DNA of 58,697 nt from Bacteroidaceae bacterium (GTDB taxonomy: Bacteria > Bacteroidota > Bacteroidia > Bacteroidales > Bacteroidaceae): the NCBI GenBank assembly GCA_017448965.1, contig JAFSKK010000056.1, forward strand, positions 1 through 58,697. The letters are read 5' to 3'. Positions 1 through 7,983 of the stretch are shown here, piece after piece. The notes beneath the pieces are model-generated. The model had not been told where the DNA came from, did no database searches, and saw nothing but the letters and a program-made list of their open reading frames with translations. Every line of letters begins with the position of its first letter. The first letter of the stretch is position 1. Both the position numbers and the translations under genes were made by a program.

Positions 1-136
1 AAGAAGTTAAAGGAGTTAGAGGAGTTAAAGCCGAATGTAATGCTGGCGTGAAAACTCCTCTTCACAGTTGACAGAGTATAGGCTTTAACTCCTATAACTC
101 CTTTAACTCCTGAGCGAAGCGGTAACTTCCGAAAGT
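1..136. repeat. Long hairpin repeat, copy 1 (window end)
   Basis: Arms at 5-32 and 81-108 are complementary over 28 nt with one mismatch and enclose a 48-nt loop. An outer tail carries the string GAGCGAAGCGGTAACTTCCG. The whole block recurs in inverted orientation at 58561-58695 with only two base differences, and a diverged relative lies at 7836-7968. I see no coding sequence in it. It is probably a dispersed intergenic hairpin element (REP/MITE-like). Confidence 0.85.
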
Positions 137-280
137 TGAATAATGAAATCCTTCCGCTGCCGTCGTTTCGATAGTGGGTGTAACGTAATTACGGTACTGG
201 GTATGTCGTAATTACGGCAGTGGATGTGGTGGAAAGGGGGAGGGGGAACCTTTGAAAATGTGGGAGAAAAATGAAAAAAA

Positions 281-315
281 AGGGCTTTCTTTCGGTTATC
301 TCGACGGAAAGCCCT
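281..315 (-). terminator. Hairpin with T-tract on the minus strand
   Basis: A 9-bp stem (281-289 with 307-315) is followed on the minus strand by eight T residues. No minus-strand gene is visible just upstream of it, so it may end an antisense transcript, or it may serve a plus-strand gene lying before the window with a poor T-tract. It directly abuts the promoter of the DUF1015 gene. Confidence 0.45.
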
Positions 316-322
316 AACTTTG
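315..322 (+). promoter_or_regulatory. Bacteroidetes -7 box (TAACTTTG) for DUF1015 gene
   Basis: The octamer TAACTTTG matches the phylum consensus TAnnTTTG and sits 52 bases before the start codon at 375. Confidence 0.6.
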
Positions 323-374
323 TACCATCATTCGAAATTGTAAATCGTAAATTGTCAAATTGTAAATAAACTTT

Positions 375-1643
375 ATGGCTATTGTAAAACCTTTCAAGGG
401 AGTGCGTCCACCGAAGGAACTGGTGGAGCAAGTGGAGAGCCGCCCGTATGATGTGCTGGATAGTGAAGAGGCACGCGCGGAGGCTGGCGACAACGAGAAA
501 TCATTGTATCATATCATCAAACCAGAGATAAACTTCGAGCCGGGCACGAGCGAGTATGACCCTCGCGTGTATGAGGAGGCTGCACGTCAGTTTGCCAAGT
601 TCCAGCAGAACGGATGGCTGGTGCAGGACGAGAAGGAGCAGTATTACATCTATGCCCAGACTTCCTGTTTGCCTGCCAACGGTGGCAAGGAGAAGACGCA
701 GTATGGCATCGTGGTGGGTGCTTACAGCGGCGACTACCAGACGGGTGTCATCAAGAAGCATGAACTGACCCGTGCCGACAAGGAGGAAGACCGCATGAAG
801 CACGTGCGTGTGAACGATGCCAACATTGAGCCTGTCTTCTTTGCTTATCCTGACGACGAGGTGCTGCTGCAGTTGATTGACAAGTATGCCAAGACGACTC
901 CTGAGTATGACTTCGTGGCTCCTATCGATGGCTTCGGCCATAAACTTTGGGTGGTGAGCGACGACGAGGACATCAAGACCATCACGGAGCGTTTTGCCAA
1001 GATGCCCAACCTCTACATTGCTGACGGTCACCATCGTAGTGCTGCCGCGGCTCTTGTAGGCGCTGAGAAGGCGAAGCAGAATCCGAACCATCGTGGCGAT
1101 GAGGAGTACAACTACTTCATGGCCGTTTGTTTCCCTGCCAGCCAGTTGACCATCCTCGACTACAACCGTGTCATCAAGGACTTGAACGGTTTGACTCCTG
1201 CTGAGTTCATCGAGGCATTGGAGAAGAACTTCACGGTGGAGAAAAAGGGCACGGCAGAGTATCGTGCGAAGGAGCTGCATGAGTTCTCGCTCTATCTGGA
1301 AGGGGAGTGGTATTCGCTCAAAGCCAAGCCTGGCACCTACGATGAGAACGACCCTATCGGTGTGCTGGATGTCAGCATCTCTTCCAAACTGATTCTCGAC
1401 GACATCCTCGGCATCAAGGATTTGCGTCGCGACAAGCGCATCGACTTCGTGGGTGGCTTGCGTGGTCTTGGAGAACTGAAACGTCGTGTCGATAGTGGCG
1501 AGATGAAGACAGCCCTGGCACTCTATCCTGTCACCATGAAGCAAATCATGGACATTGCCGATTCGGGCAACATCATGCCTCCGAAGGCAACATGGTTTGA
1601 ACCGAAATTGCGTTCAGGACTGGTGATACATAAGTTAAGTTGA
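375..1643 (+). CDS. DUF1015 family protein
   Basis: A 422-residue cytoplasmic protein that begins MAIVKPFKGVRPPKE, the usual N-terminus of the DUF1015 family (often found beside serC/serA in Bacteroidales). The family hallmark ADGHHRSAAA lies around residue 215 and is a conserved His-rich motif. No signal peptide or membrane segment is present. The biochemical role of the family is not settled, and proposals as a putative HTH or ATPase protein are weak. It is followed after 10 bases by yigZ on the same strand, so the two are probably co-transcribed from the promoter at 315-322. The family call is confident; the function is unknown. Confidence 0.88.
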   Translation: MAIVKPFKGVRPPKELVEQVESRPYDVLDSEEARAEAGDNEKSLYHIIKPEINFEPGTSEYDPRVYEEAARQFAKFQQNGWLVQDEKEQYYIYAQTSCLPANGGKEKTQYGIVVGAYSGDYQTGVIKKHELTRADKEEDRMKHVRVNDANIEPVFFAYPDDEVLLQLIDKYAKTTPEYDFVAPIDGFGHKLWVVSDDEDIKTITERFAKMPNLYIADGHHRSAAAALVGAEKAKQNPNHRGDEEYNYFMAVCFPASQLTILDYNRVIKDLNGLTPAEFIEALEKNFTVEKKGTAEYRAKELHEFSLYLEGEWYSLKAKPGTYDENDPIGVLDVSISSKLILDDILGIKDLRRDKRIDFVGGLRGLGELKRRVDSGEMKTALALYPVTMKQIMDIADSGNIMPPKATWFEPKLRSGLVIHKLS

Positions 1644-1653
1644 AAAGTGAAAA

Positions 1654-2244
1654 ATGGATTCCTACAGAACGATAAAAGCATTATCCGAAGGCACATATAG
1701 CGAGAAACGTAGCAAGTTTCTCGCTTTTGCCCTTCCTGTACGTTCTGTGGTCGAAGTGAAGCAAATCGTGGCAGAGTATCAGAAGAAATACTACGATGCC
1801 CGCCACGTTTGCTATGCTTATATGTTGGGAGCGGAGCGGAAGGATTTTCGTGCCAACGACAACGGAGAACCTTCTGGCACCGCTGGCAAACCCATTCTCG
1901 GACAAATCAACTCCAACGAACTCACCGACATCCTCATCATCGTGGTTCGTTATTTTGGTGGCGTGAAATTGGGCACCTCAGGCCTGATTGTCGCCTACCG
2001 TCTTGCAGCCGCTGAAGCCATTGCTTCAGCAGAGATAATTGAAAAGACGGTGGATGAGGACATCACTTTCTTGTTTGAATATCCCTTCATGAACGAAGTG
2101 ATGCGCATTGTCAAGGAGGAGAATCCCCAAATCGTTGCCCAAGGTTACGACAATGACTGCTCCATGACGCTTCGTATCCGTAAAGACTCCATGCCTCGTC
2201 TCAGAACACGTCTGGAGAAAGTCAGCACCCTACGTTTTTCCTAA
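1654..2244 (+). CDS. yigZ: YigZ/IMPACT family protein (UPF0029)
   Basis: A 196-residue protein of the YigZ/IMPACT family. The N-terminal UPF0029 domain carries the signature DNGEPSGTAGKPIL (about residues 69-82) and the segment VVRYFGGVKLGTSGLI (about 97-112), both diagnostic. The C-terminal ~75 residues fit the smaller alpha/beta domain seen in bacterial members. The family is linked to translation or ribosome-associated regulation (eukaryotic IMPACT binds GCN1), but the role of the bacterial protein is not established. It follows the DUF1015 gene by 10 bases and converges on the GH30 gene. Confidence 0.9.
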   Translation: MDSYRTIKALSEGTYSEKRSKFLAFALPVRSVVEVKQIVAEYQKKYYDARHVCYAYMLGAERKDFRANDNGEPSGTAGKPILGQINSNELTDILIIVVRYFGGVKLGTSGLIVAYRLAAAEAIASAEIIEKTVDEDITFLFEYPFMNEVMRIVKEENPQIVAQGYDNDCSMTLRIRKDSMPRLRTRLEKVSTLRFS

Positions 2245-2269
2245 TTGCTCCCTTGTAAACCACATTTGC

Positions 2270-4693
2270 TTACTTGACCACCTTGATGAACTTCCCGTTC
2301 TTGCGCACGATGTTCACGCCACGCTGGAGCGATTTCATCTTGGTGCCAGAGAGGGAGTAGATTACTTCGGGCAACTCGTCAGCATTCTTCTGAACCTCTG
2401 CGATGGAAGTGGCCTTTTCGTGAGTGGAGCCTACCCGCATGAGGAACCAGTTGCGGTGGTCGGCATCGGCAGAATTGCCATATTGCCACACACCCACGCG
2501 TGTGCCGGCATTGAGGTTCTGGTTGTCGAGATCCCATGAGCGCAACGTGGCATCGCCCGTCACGGAGATGCGGCAATGGATGTCGTCGATGAAGTCGATG
2601 GTGAAGTTCCTTGCGTTGGCAGAGGTGGAATTGGAACAACTCAGCGCATAACTTGAGGTGGCCTGCACATAGTAGCCATTGCTGTTCTTAATCCAGTAAG
2701 AGCCGTTCGACCGCTTCTCGATGCTCCAGAGTTGCGCCTTGTCGTTGAGGTCAGCAGGTTGGATGGTGAGGCCGTTGCCCGTCAGGGTCACCGCATTGTT
2801 CACGTTGCTCTGAGGAATAATCATGTAGGTGTCGCCTTCAGAGAGAAGGGGAGTGTCCTCCACCGTCATTTCAATTGGAATGACGAGTGTGGTGATGCTT
2901 GCTTCTGGAAGAACCACCTCGATGGTGTTGTCATCCACCACCGTGCAGTTGCCCGTCACTACCTTGAGGTTCTCATTCTCGCTTGTGCGCCAAGCCTTGA
3001 TGGTTCCGTCTATCCGCAACATGGGCATCGTCACCTTGTGAATGGTTTTGGAATCTGTGTTCAGCAGCACCAGCACCATCTTGTTGCGTTCGGGATTGAC
3101 AGCGGCAATGGAATGGTCGTTCAGGCTCTCCACGATGCTGTAGCCCTGCTCGATGAAACGTGAGAAATGCTGGCGCACATAGAAGTTCTTCACCTTGCTG
3201 AAAGTGGCGTTGGCAAAACTTCCGCGCACCATACACCACTGGTCGTTGTTTTCCTCCATATACTGCCAATCCACCCATGCAGAAGGAGCGATGTAGCGCA
3301 CATCATCTATCAGACGTTGTGCCATTGAGAGATTGCCGCCAAGTCCGCTGCCACCCGAACCTGTTTCGCTCATCCAGACGATTTTGCCGTTCGATCTGCC
3401 CAACGAGCCATACTGACTGCGGTTGCGGTTGTCGCCAGAGTAGGTGTGTGTGTTGCATTGTGCGATGAGATCCAGTGCATTCTGCGACTTGAACTGTCTG
3501 ATGCCCTCGCAGGCATAACCCACATTCGTCTCGTCGCTGGCGCTGATCACCGTGTTCAAACCGCTTTGGGCAAGAATGGGAGCCAGCACCTTGATGAAGT
3601 TCGCCTGACTTGTATAGCCGAAATGGCAACCTTCCTGTACGCCCGATTGGTACCAGAAGTTCGTCACCGACTCGTTGAAGGGTTCCAACGTCTTGAACTC
3701 AATGCCATACTCATCCTTGTAGTGCTTACATACATCCACCAGATAATGGGCAAAATCTTCATAATAATCAGGCTTCAGATTGTCAGAACCGCCATCAGAA
3801 GAACCGGCACAGCAACCACTCACCGTCATCCACCACGGGCAACTGTTCGAGAATGCCTCGAAGATGGCATCAGGACGCTTCTCGCGAATCTTCAGCATGA
3901 TCTTGCGTTGTGCAGCATCACGATCCCACAGATATTCGCCGCCACGTTCCATCTGGAAACCCTCCATTTCGGCACGAAGACCCTTACCGTTTCCCATGTG
4001 ATGCTCCGTGCAATTCGTCCAGTTGGGGTCATCGCCGCCACCAATGTTGTAGCGGAAAATGTTCCAGTTCAATCCCTCAGGACTCACCATCCAGTCAATC
4101 AACTGGTCAATCTTCGTGTCGCTCCACTTGCCGCACATATTTGCCCACCAGCAGAGACTGACACCCCATCCCTCCACCGTTTGGCGCTTTGCATCGGCGC
4201 TGACGGGATAGCTGACGGTCTCCACCACCTCTTCCACCACAGGCGTGTCGCTCAGCTTCCACCTATGCTTGGTGTCCGATCCATTTTTGTCCGAATAGAC
4301 GAAAGATCCTGCGTTCGTTTCATCTGTGCCCAGATACCCGTTTGTCTGTTGATTCTTCAGTTGCACATATTTGCCCGACTCCTCAATGGTGTAGTGAGCA
4401 CGGGCATCCTCCGAGTTCGTGACAAAATAAGTGCTCCATCCATTTGCCGTTCCCAAACTCAGATATAGCGTAGTGCCATTCTTGTCCAAACTGATGAGAT
4501 ACGTGCCATCCGTCTGTTTTGTCAGATGGAGTTTCGTCAGCGACGCATCATCAGGATTCAGAATTACAGCCCTGTTGTCTTGACCGATTCCCAGCACCTT
4601 TCCGCTGTTGTGAACCAGATAACACATTTGGTCTTGCGACATCATCGCCAACGACATCATCGATGCAAATACAAAGAGGAAAAATTTCTTCAT
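2270..4693 (-). CDS. Secreted GH30-family glycoside hydrolase with two lectin-like domains
   Basis: An 807-residue exported enzyme. The signal peptide covers about residues 1-20. A ricin-like beta-trefoil region spans about 22-148, a GH30 (endo-beta-1,6-galactanase-like) barrel with beta-sandwich about 158-610, and a second ricin-like carbohydrate-binding region about 620-760. The C-terminal ~35 residues resemble a type IX secretion sorting tail. The predicted acid/base is Glu341 in LEPFNES and the nucleophile Glu443 in VWMSETGSGG. From GH30 precedents the target is a beta-linked glycan, perhaps beta-1,6-galactan of plant arabinogalactan. That would suit the nearby arabinose and galactose operons, but the specificity is inference. 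It is transcribed alone from the promoter at 4717-4724. Confidence 0.85.
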   Translation of the reverse strand: MKKFFLFVFASMMSLAMMSQDQMCYLVHNSGKVLGIGQDNRAVILNPDDASLTKLHLTKQTDGTYLISLDKNGTTLYLSLGTANGWSTYFVTNSEDARAHYTIEESGKYVQLKNQQTNGYLGTDETNAGSFVYSDKNGSDTKHRWKLSDTPVVEEVVETVSYPVSADAKRQTVEGWGVSLCWWANMCGKWSDTKIDQLIDWMVSPEGLNWNIFRYNIGGGDDPNWTNCTEHHMGNGKGLRAEMEGFQMERGGEYLWDRDAAQRKIMLKIREKRPDAIFEAFSNSCPWWMTVSGCCAGSSDGGSDNLKPDYYEDFAHYLVDVCKHYKDEYGIEFKTLEPFNESVTNFWYQSGVQEGCHFGYTSQANFIKVLAPILAQSGLNTVISASDETNVGYACEGIRQFKSQNALDLIAQCNTHTYSGDNRNRSQYGSLGRSNGKIVWMSETGSGGSGLGGNLSMAQRLIDDVRYIAPSAWVDWQYMEENNDQWCMVRGSFANATFSKVKNFYVRQHFSRFIEQGYSIVESLNDHSIAAVNPERNKMVLVLLNTDSKTIHKVTMPMLRIDGTIKAWRTSENENLKVVTGNCTVVDDNTIEVVLPEASITTLVIPIEMTVEDTPLLSEGDTYMIIPQSNVNNAVTLTGNGLTIQPADLNDKAQLWSIEKRSNGSYWIKNSNGYYVQATSSYALSCSNSTSANARNFTIDFIDDIHCRISVTGDATLRSWDLDNQNLNAGTRVGVWQYGNSADADHRNWFLMRVGSTHEKATSIAEVQKNADELPEVIYSLSGTKMKSLQRGVNIVRKNGKFIKVVK

Positions 4694-4716
4694 GTCCGTT
4701 TCGTTTTATTTGCCCA

Positions 4717-4724
4717 CAAAGTTA
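4717..4724 (-). promoter_or_regulatory. -7 box of GH30 gene (TAACTTTG)
   Basis: TAACTTTG read on the minus strand, 23 bases from the GH30 start. It faces a second identical box at 4747-4754 on the plus strand, so two divergent promoters sit 22 bases apart. Confidence 0.65.
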
Positions 4725-4746
4725 CGAAATTATTTTCAAATTTATG

Positions 4747-4754
4747 TAACTTTG
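4747..4754 (+). promoter_or_regulatory. -7 box of divergent small gene (TAACTTTG)
   Basis: TAACTTTG followed by GC, 20 bases before the ATG at 4775. Confidence 0.6.
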
Positions 4755-4774
4755 CACATAAAAAGTCAAACAAT

Positions 4775-5178
4775 ATGCAATACATCAGTTTTTATAAAGA
4801 CAGACTACCCTTTAAGCCCAAGTCAAATGTGGTTATTTATTTTGATGTGATGAGCATCAATAGAAAACACAGGCCATACGATGTTATCAATGAGGTTTAT
4901 GACATGATTCTGGAAGAGTTTCAACGTGGAGGACTGGAGTTTTGCTTCCTGCCGAGAATAGCTGAAGATATGGATTTGGGAAAGACTTCTTCGTGGACGA
5001 CGACCCACGTGGATAAGACACTCCCACATGCTATGCCCTATTGCCTTTCAGTAAGACGGCGTATGACCTTTCGTTCGCAAGGCCAAGTAGGTGGAAGTCG
5101 TTTACTACCGCGCATTCCAGTTGTAGTGAATCGCATTTTCTACATTCTAAGTTTTGTTTGTTCCTGCGCTGTCTGTGA
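4775..5178 (+). pseudogene. Small unrecognised gene, probably frameshifted
   Basis: The ATG at 4775 sits behind a good promoter and opens a frame beginning MQYISFYKDRLPFKP. Up to about residue 75 it reads like an ordinary soluble protein. The frame then runs on to 5308, but that extension crosses a perfect terminator hairpin (5163-5190) and the next gene's promoter. A frame one base away, from about 5017 to a TGA at 5176-5178, reads KTAYDLSFARPSRWKSF and stops inside the hairpin, as a true gene end might. I infer a decayed or frameshifted small gene. I do not recognise the family. Confidence 0.4.
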
Positions 5179-5190
5179 TGATAGCGCAGG
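5163..5190 (+). terminator. Rho-independent terminator
   Basis: A perfect 8-bp GC-rich stem (5163-5170 with 5183-5190) is followed by TTTTCTTGTG. It closes the small transcription unit that starts at 4747. Confidence 0.7.
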
Positions 5191-5261
5191 TTTTCTTGTG
5201 AAAAATAGGGCAATTTTCATAATAAAACTTAATGTAATGCTGATAATTGAAAAAAAAGTAG

Positions 5262-5269
5262 TATCTTTG
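5262..5269 (+). promoter_or_regulatory. -7 box of MORN gene (TATCTTTG)
   Basis: TATCTTTG 42 bases before the ATG at 5312. Confidence 0.6.
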
Positions 5270-5311
5270 TGGAGTGAAATTTTAAATGACTTAAAAGAAG
5301 AAGTATAATAT

Positions 5312-6433
5312 ATGAATTTTTCAAGATGTATGATGGTGGGCGCGATGATGCTGCTTGGTGTGTCGGTGAGTGCCCAGAAAGTGACGATTGGCAACTATGT
5401 CTTCACGAAGGAGAAGGCAACATATTATGGTGAACTGGAGGGTGGAAAGCCGCATGGAAAGGGCAAGACGACCTTCCAGAATGGCGACACTTATGAGGGT
5501 GAGTATGTGAAGGGAAAGAGACAGGGTGAGGGTGTGTACACATTCACCGATGGTGAGAAGTATGAGGGCAGTTGGCACCTTGACCATCAGCATGGACATG
5601 GTACCTATTATTTTGCCAATAACAACAAGTATGATGGCCTCTGGAACAAGGACTATCAGGAGGGTTTGGGCACGATGTACTACTACAACGGTGACAAGTA
5701 TGTGGGCGAATGGTTTCAGGACAAGCGCAACGGAAAGGGTCGCTACACGTGGGCAAACGGCATCTTCTACGATGGTGGTTGGAAAGATGACAAGAAGTCG
5801 GGTCATGGTATTTTTGACTGGCGCGACGGTTCGCGTTATGATGGCATGATGGATAACGACATGCGCAACGGAAATGGCAAGTACACGTATGCCAATGGTG
5901 ATGTATATACAGGTGGCTGGAAGGATGACCTGATGCACGGTAGGGGCATCTATAAGTTCAAGAACGGTGATACGTATGATGGCGAATATCAGAACGGCGA
6001 ACGCACGGGTCAGGGTATATTCACATACGCCGACAAGCGCCGCTATGTGGGTCACTTCAAGAATGGCTATATGGACGGCTTCGGAACATTCTATTGGCCT
6101 GATGGCTCGAAGTATGAGGGCTATTGGGTGGAAGACCGTGAGCATGGTACAGGTAAGTTCATCACGGCGAAGGGTGACACGTATGACGGGCAGTGGGCTG
6201 CTGGAGAGATGAATGGTGAGGGTGTGCTGCGTCTGGCTGACGGAACGAGGTTCAGAGGCCACTTCAAGGATGGCATGAAGAACGGAAAAGGTGTGGAGGA
6301 GACTCCTGATGGTGTGCGTTTCGAGGGTTCTTTCTTCAACGACCAGAGGGATGGCTCGTTTGTGGAGAAAGACCGCAACGGCAACGTGATCCGCAAGGGA
6401 ATTTATAACCGTGGTAAGTTGATGGGAGAGTGA
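5312..6433 (+). CDS. Exported MORN-repeat protein
   Basis: A 373-residue protein with a signal peptide (about residues 1-22, ending SVSAQ). After it come about fourteen consecutive MORN repeats of about 23 residues, each of the form Y-x-G-x-W/E ... G-x-G-x(4)-x-G-D, starting near YYGELEGGKPHGKGK (about 35) and running almost to the C-terminus. MORN repeats form an elongated beta-hairpin solenoid used for protein or lipid contact. No enzymatic domain is fused. The protein is expected in the periplasm or on the surface. The role is unknown. Confidence 0.88.
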   Translation: MNFSRCMMVGAMMLLGVSVSAQKVTIGNYVFTKEKATYYGELEGGKPHGKGKTTFQNGDTYEGEYVKGKRQGEGVYTFTDGEKYEGSWHLDHQHGHGTYYFANNNKYDGLWNKDYQEGLGTMYYYNGDKYVGEWFQDKRNGKGRYTWANGIFYDGGWKDDKKSGHGIFDWRDGSRYDGMMDNDMRNGNGKYTYANGDVYTGGWKDDLMHGRGIYKFKNGDTYDGEYQNGERTGQGIFTYADKRRYVGHFKNGYMDGFGTFYWPDGSKYEGYWVEDREHGTGKFITAKGDTYDGQWAAGEMNGEGVLRLADGTRFRGHFKDGMKNGKGVEETPDGVRFEGSFFNDQRDGSFVEKDRNGNVIRKGIYNRGKLMGE

Positions 6434-6481
6434 AAATTGAAAGGTGAAAGTTGAAAATAGAAAATAGAAAGTTGAAAGGTG

Positions 6482-7282
6482 ATGAGGCTTTGGAAGGACA
6501 TATTGGAGGAGGTGAAGGCGTTGGCTGTGGAGGCTGGCGAGTTCATTGCTGAGCAGCGCGAAGGGTTTGACTGGAGCAGGGTGGAGGCGAAGCAGAGCCA
6601 CGACTATGTGAGTGATGTGGACAGGCGGTGTGAGCAGATGGTGGTGTCGCGACTGAAGGAGATTCTGCCTGAAGCGGGTTTCATCACTGAGGAGAAGACG
6701 GTGGAGCAGAGGAATGGGGATGTGGAACTGCTGTGGGTGGTTGACCCGCTGGACGGCACGACGAACTTCATTCATGATTTGGCACCTTACTGCGTGTGCA
6801 TCGCTCTGAGAAATAAAGAGACGCTCCTGTTGGGGGTGGTGTATGAGGTGACGAGAAAGGAACTCTACAGTGCTGTGAAGGGTGGGGGTGCTTATCTGAA
6901 CGGAAAGCCCATCCATGTGTCTGCCCAGACGGATTTGGATCAAGCGCTGGTGATGATAGGATATCCATATAATGCGGACGGTTGGCGGCAGTTTTGCCTG
7001 AATCTGACAGGACGGTTGTATGGACATTGTGCCAGCATCAGGAGCAACGGCAGCGCGGAGGCAGAACTCTGCTATGTGGCGGCTGGAAAGATTGATGTGT
7101 ATGTGGAGTCGTTCATTCAACCGTGGGATGTGTCGGCAGGTGCCTGCATCTTGATGGAGGCTGGTGGACGTGTGACGGACTATAGCGGTGGGGATGAATT
7201 GTGGCCGAGCGGTAGGCAGGTGTTGGCGACGAATGGTGCGTTGCATGAGAGGATGCTGGGAGAGGTGAAAGTTGAGAGGTGA
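6482..7282 (+). CDS. Inositol monophosphatase family protein
   Basis: A 266-residue enzyme of the Mg2+-dependent, Li+-sensitive phosphatase superfamily (inositol-1-phosphatase/SuhB, CysQ, or related sugar-phosphate phosphatases). The metal motifs are the Glu pair at 70-71 (ITEE), DPLDGT at 88-93 and WDVSAG at 215-220. The ATG at 6482 is preferred, although a GTG directly before it at 6479 would also be in frame. It lies 48 bases after the MORN gene, in a leader of low-complexity GAAAGTTGAAAA-type repeats. The exact substrate (inositol phosphate, 3'-phosphoadenosine 5'-phosphate or other) cannot be told from sequence alone. Confidence 0.88.
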   Translation: MRLWKDILEEVKALAVEAGEFIAEQREGFDWSRVEAKQSHDYVSDVDRRCEQMVVSRLKEILPEAGFITEEKTVEQRNGDVELLWVVDPLDGTTNFIHDLAPYCVCIALRNKETLLLGVVYEVTRKELYSAVKGGGAYLNGKPIHVSAQTDLDQALVMIGYPYNADGWRQFCLNLTGRLYGHCASIRSNGSAEAELCYVAAGKIDVYVESFIQPWDVSAGACILMEAGGRVTDYSGGDELWPSGRQVLATNGALHERMLGEVKVER

Positions 7283-7348
7283 AAGTTGAAAATCGAAAGT
7301 TGAAAGTTGAAAATTAAACTAATTATAAACCTTAAATGAATTGTAGTT

Positions 7349-7792
7349 ATGATTTTAGACACGCTCGAAAACTTTGGCAAGTATGCCAATCTGAACCCCT
7401 TGTTTCCCAAGGTGGCTGAGTATCTGCAGAACACTGACCTGATGGCGCAAGAGCCAGGTAGGGTGAACATCGATGGCAACAAACTCTTTGTCAACCACAA
7501 TGTGACAAAGGGAAAGACGGTGGATGAGGCCAAGATGGAGACTCACGATGCGATGATTGACATCCAGATTCCACTTTCATGTCCAGAGGTGATGGGATAC
7601 ATGCCTCGCCAGTATTTGTCGGAGGCAAAGTATGATGCAGCCAAGGACATCACGTTCTATCCTGACAGACCTGAGCAGTACATCAAGGTACACCCAGGAG
7701 AGTTCGTCATCTTCTTCCCACAGGATGGTCATGCACCTTGCATTTCACCAGTTCCTGAGTATAAGAAAGTGATTTTCAAAGTGAAAGCTTAG
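7349..7792 (+). CDS. YhcH/YjgK/YiaL family protein
   Basis: A 147-residue cupin-like protein of the YhcH/YjgK/YiaL (DUF386) family. The C-terminal signature is FVIFFPQDGHAPC with conserved His, followed by VIFKV. Family members are tied to sialic acid and other sugar catabolism (for example the EbgC and NanQ relatives), where some act as anomerases. It lies 66 bases after the phosphatase gene, and its sugar partner cannot be inferred here. Confidence 0.88.
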   Translation: MILDTLENFGKYANLNPLFPKVAEYLQNTDLMAQEPGRVNIDGNKLFVNHNVTKGKTVDEAKMETHDAMIDIQIPLSCPEVMGYMPRQYLSEAKYDAAKDITFYPDRPEQYIKVHPGEFVIFFPQDGHAPCISPVPEYKKVIFKVKA

Positions 7793-7835
7793 ATAATTGA
7801 TAATTCAACATTGATTCAAGTTTCGCAAGCTCAAC

Positions 7836-7968
7836 TTGTTAGAAGTTAAAGAAGTTAAAAGAAGTTGGAGACAATACTCTGTCAATAGCATAACATTCGT
7901 CTTTAACTTCTAAGCGAAGCGATAACTTCTATAACTTCTGAGCGAAGCGATAACTTCCGAAAGATAAT
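7836..7968. repeat. Diverged copy of the window-end hairpin repeat
   Basis: Arms rich in GAAGTTAAAG and its complement enclose a core matching the loop of the repeats at 1-136 and 58561-58695, but inverted relative to the flanks (TACTCTGTCAAT...ACATTCG). The tail contains two tandem copies of AAGCGAAGCGATAACTTC-like sequence and ends in CTTCCGAAAG, as in copy 1. It lies between two plus-strand genes. Confidence 0.7.
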
Positions 7969-7983
7969 AATTGACAATAGGTT

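Noticed and set aside
501-1544. A 347-codon open frame on the minus strand across the DUF1015 gene
   Set aside because: It mirrors a strongly conserved plus-strand gene; its product has no coherent domains and the codon pattern is that of the opposite strand.
5321-7246. A 641-codon open frame on the minus strand over the MORN and phosphatase genes
   Set aside because: It arises from the repetitive, stop-poor MORN coding sequence; the plus-strand proteins are unmistakable.
6430-7348. GAAAGTTGAAAA-type strings at 6430-6480 and 7265-7320 as regulatory elements
   Set aside because: The same low-complexity strings occur in many gaps of this window (1641, 33565, 44725, 46130); they look like general intergenic filler.
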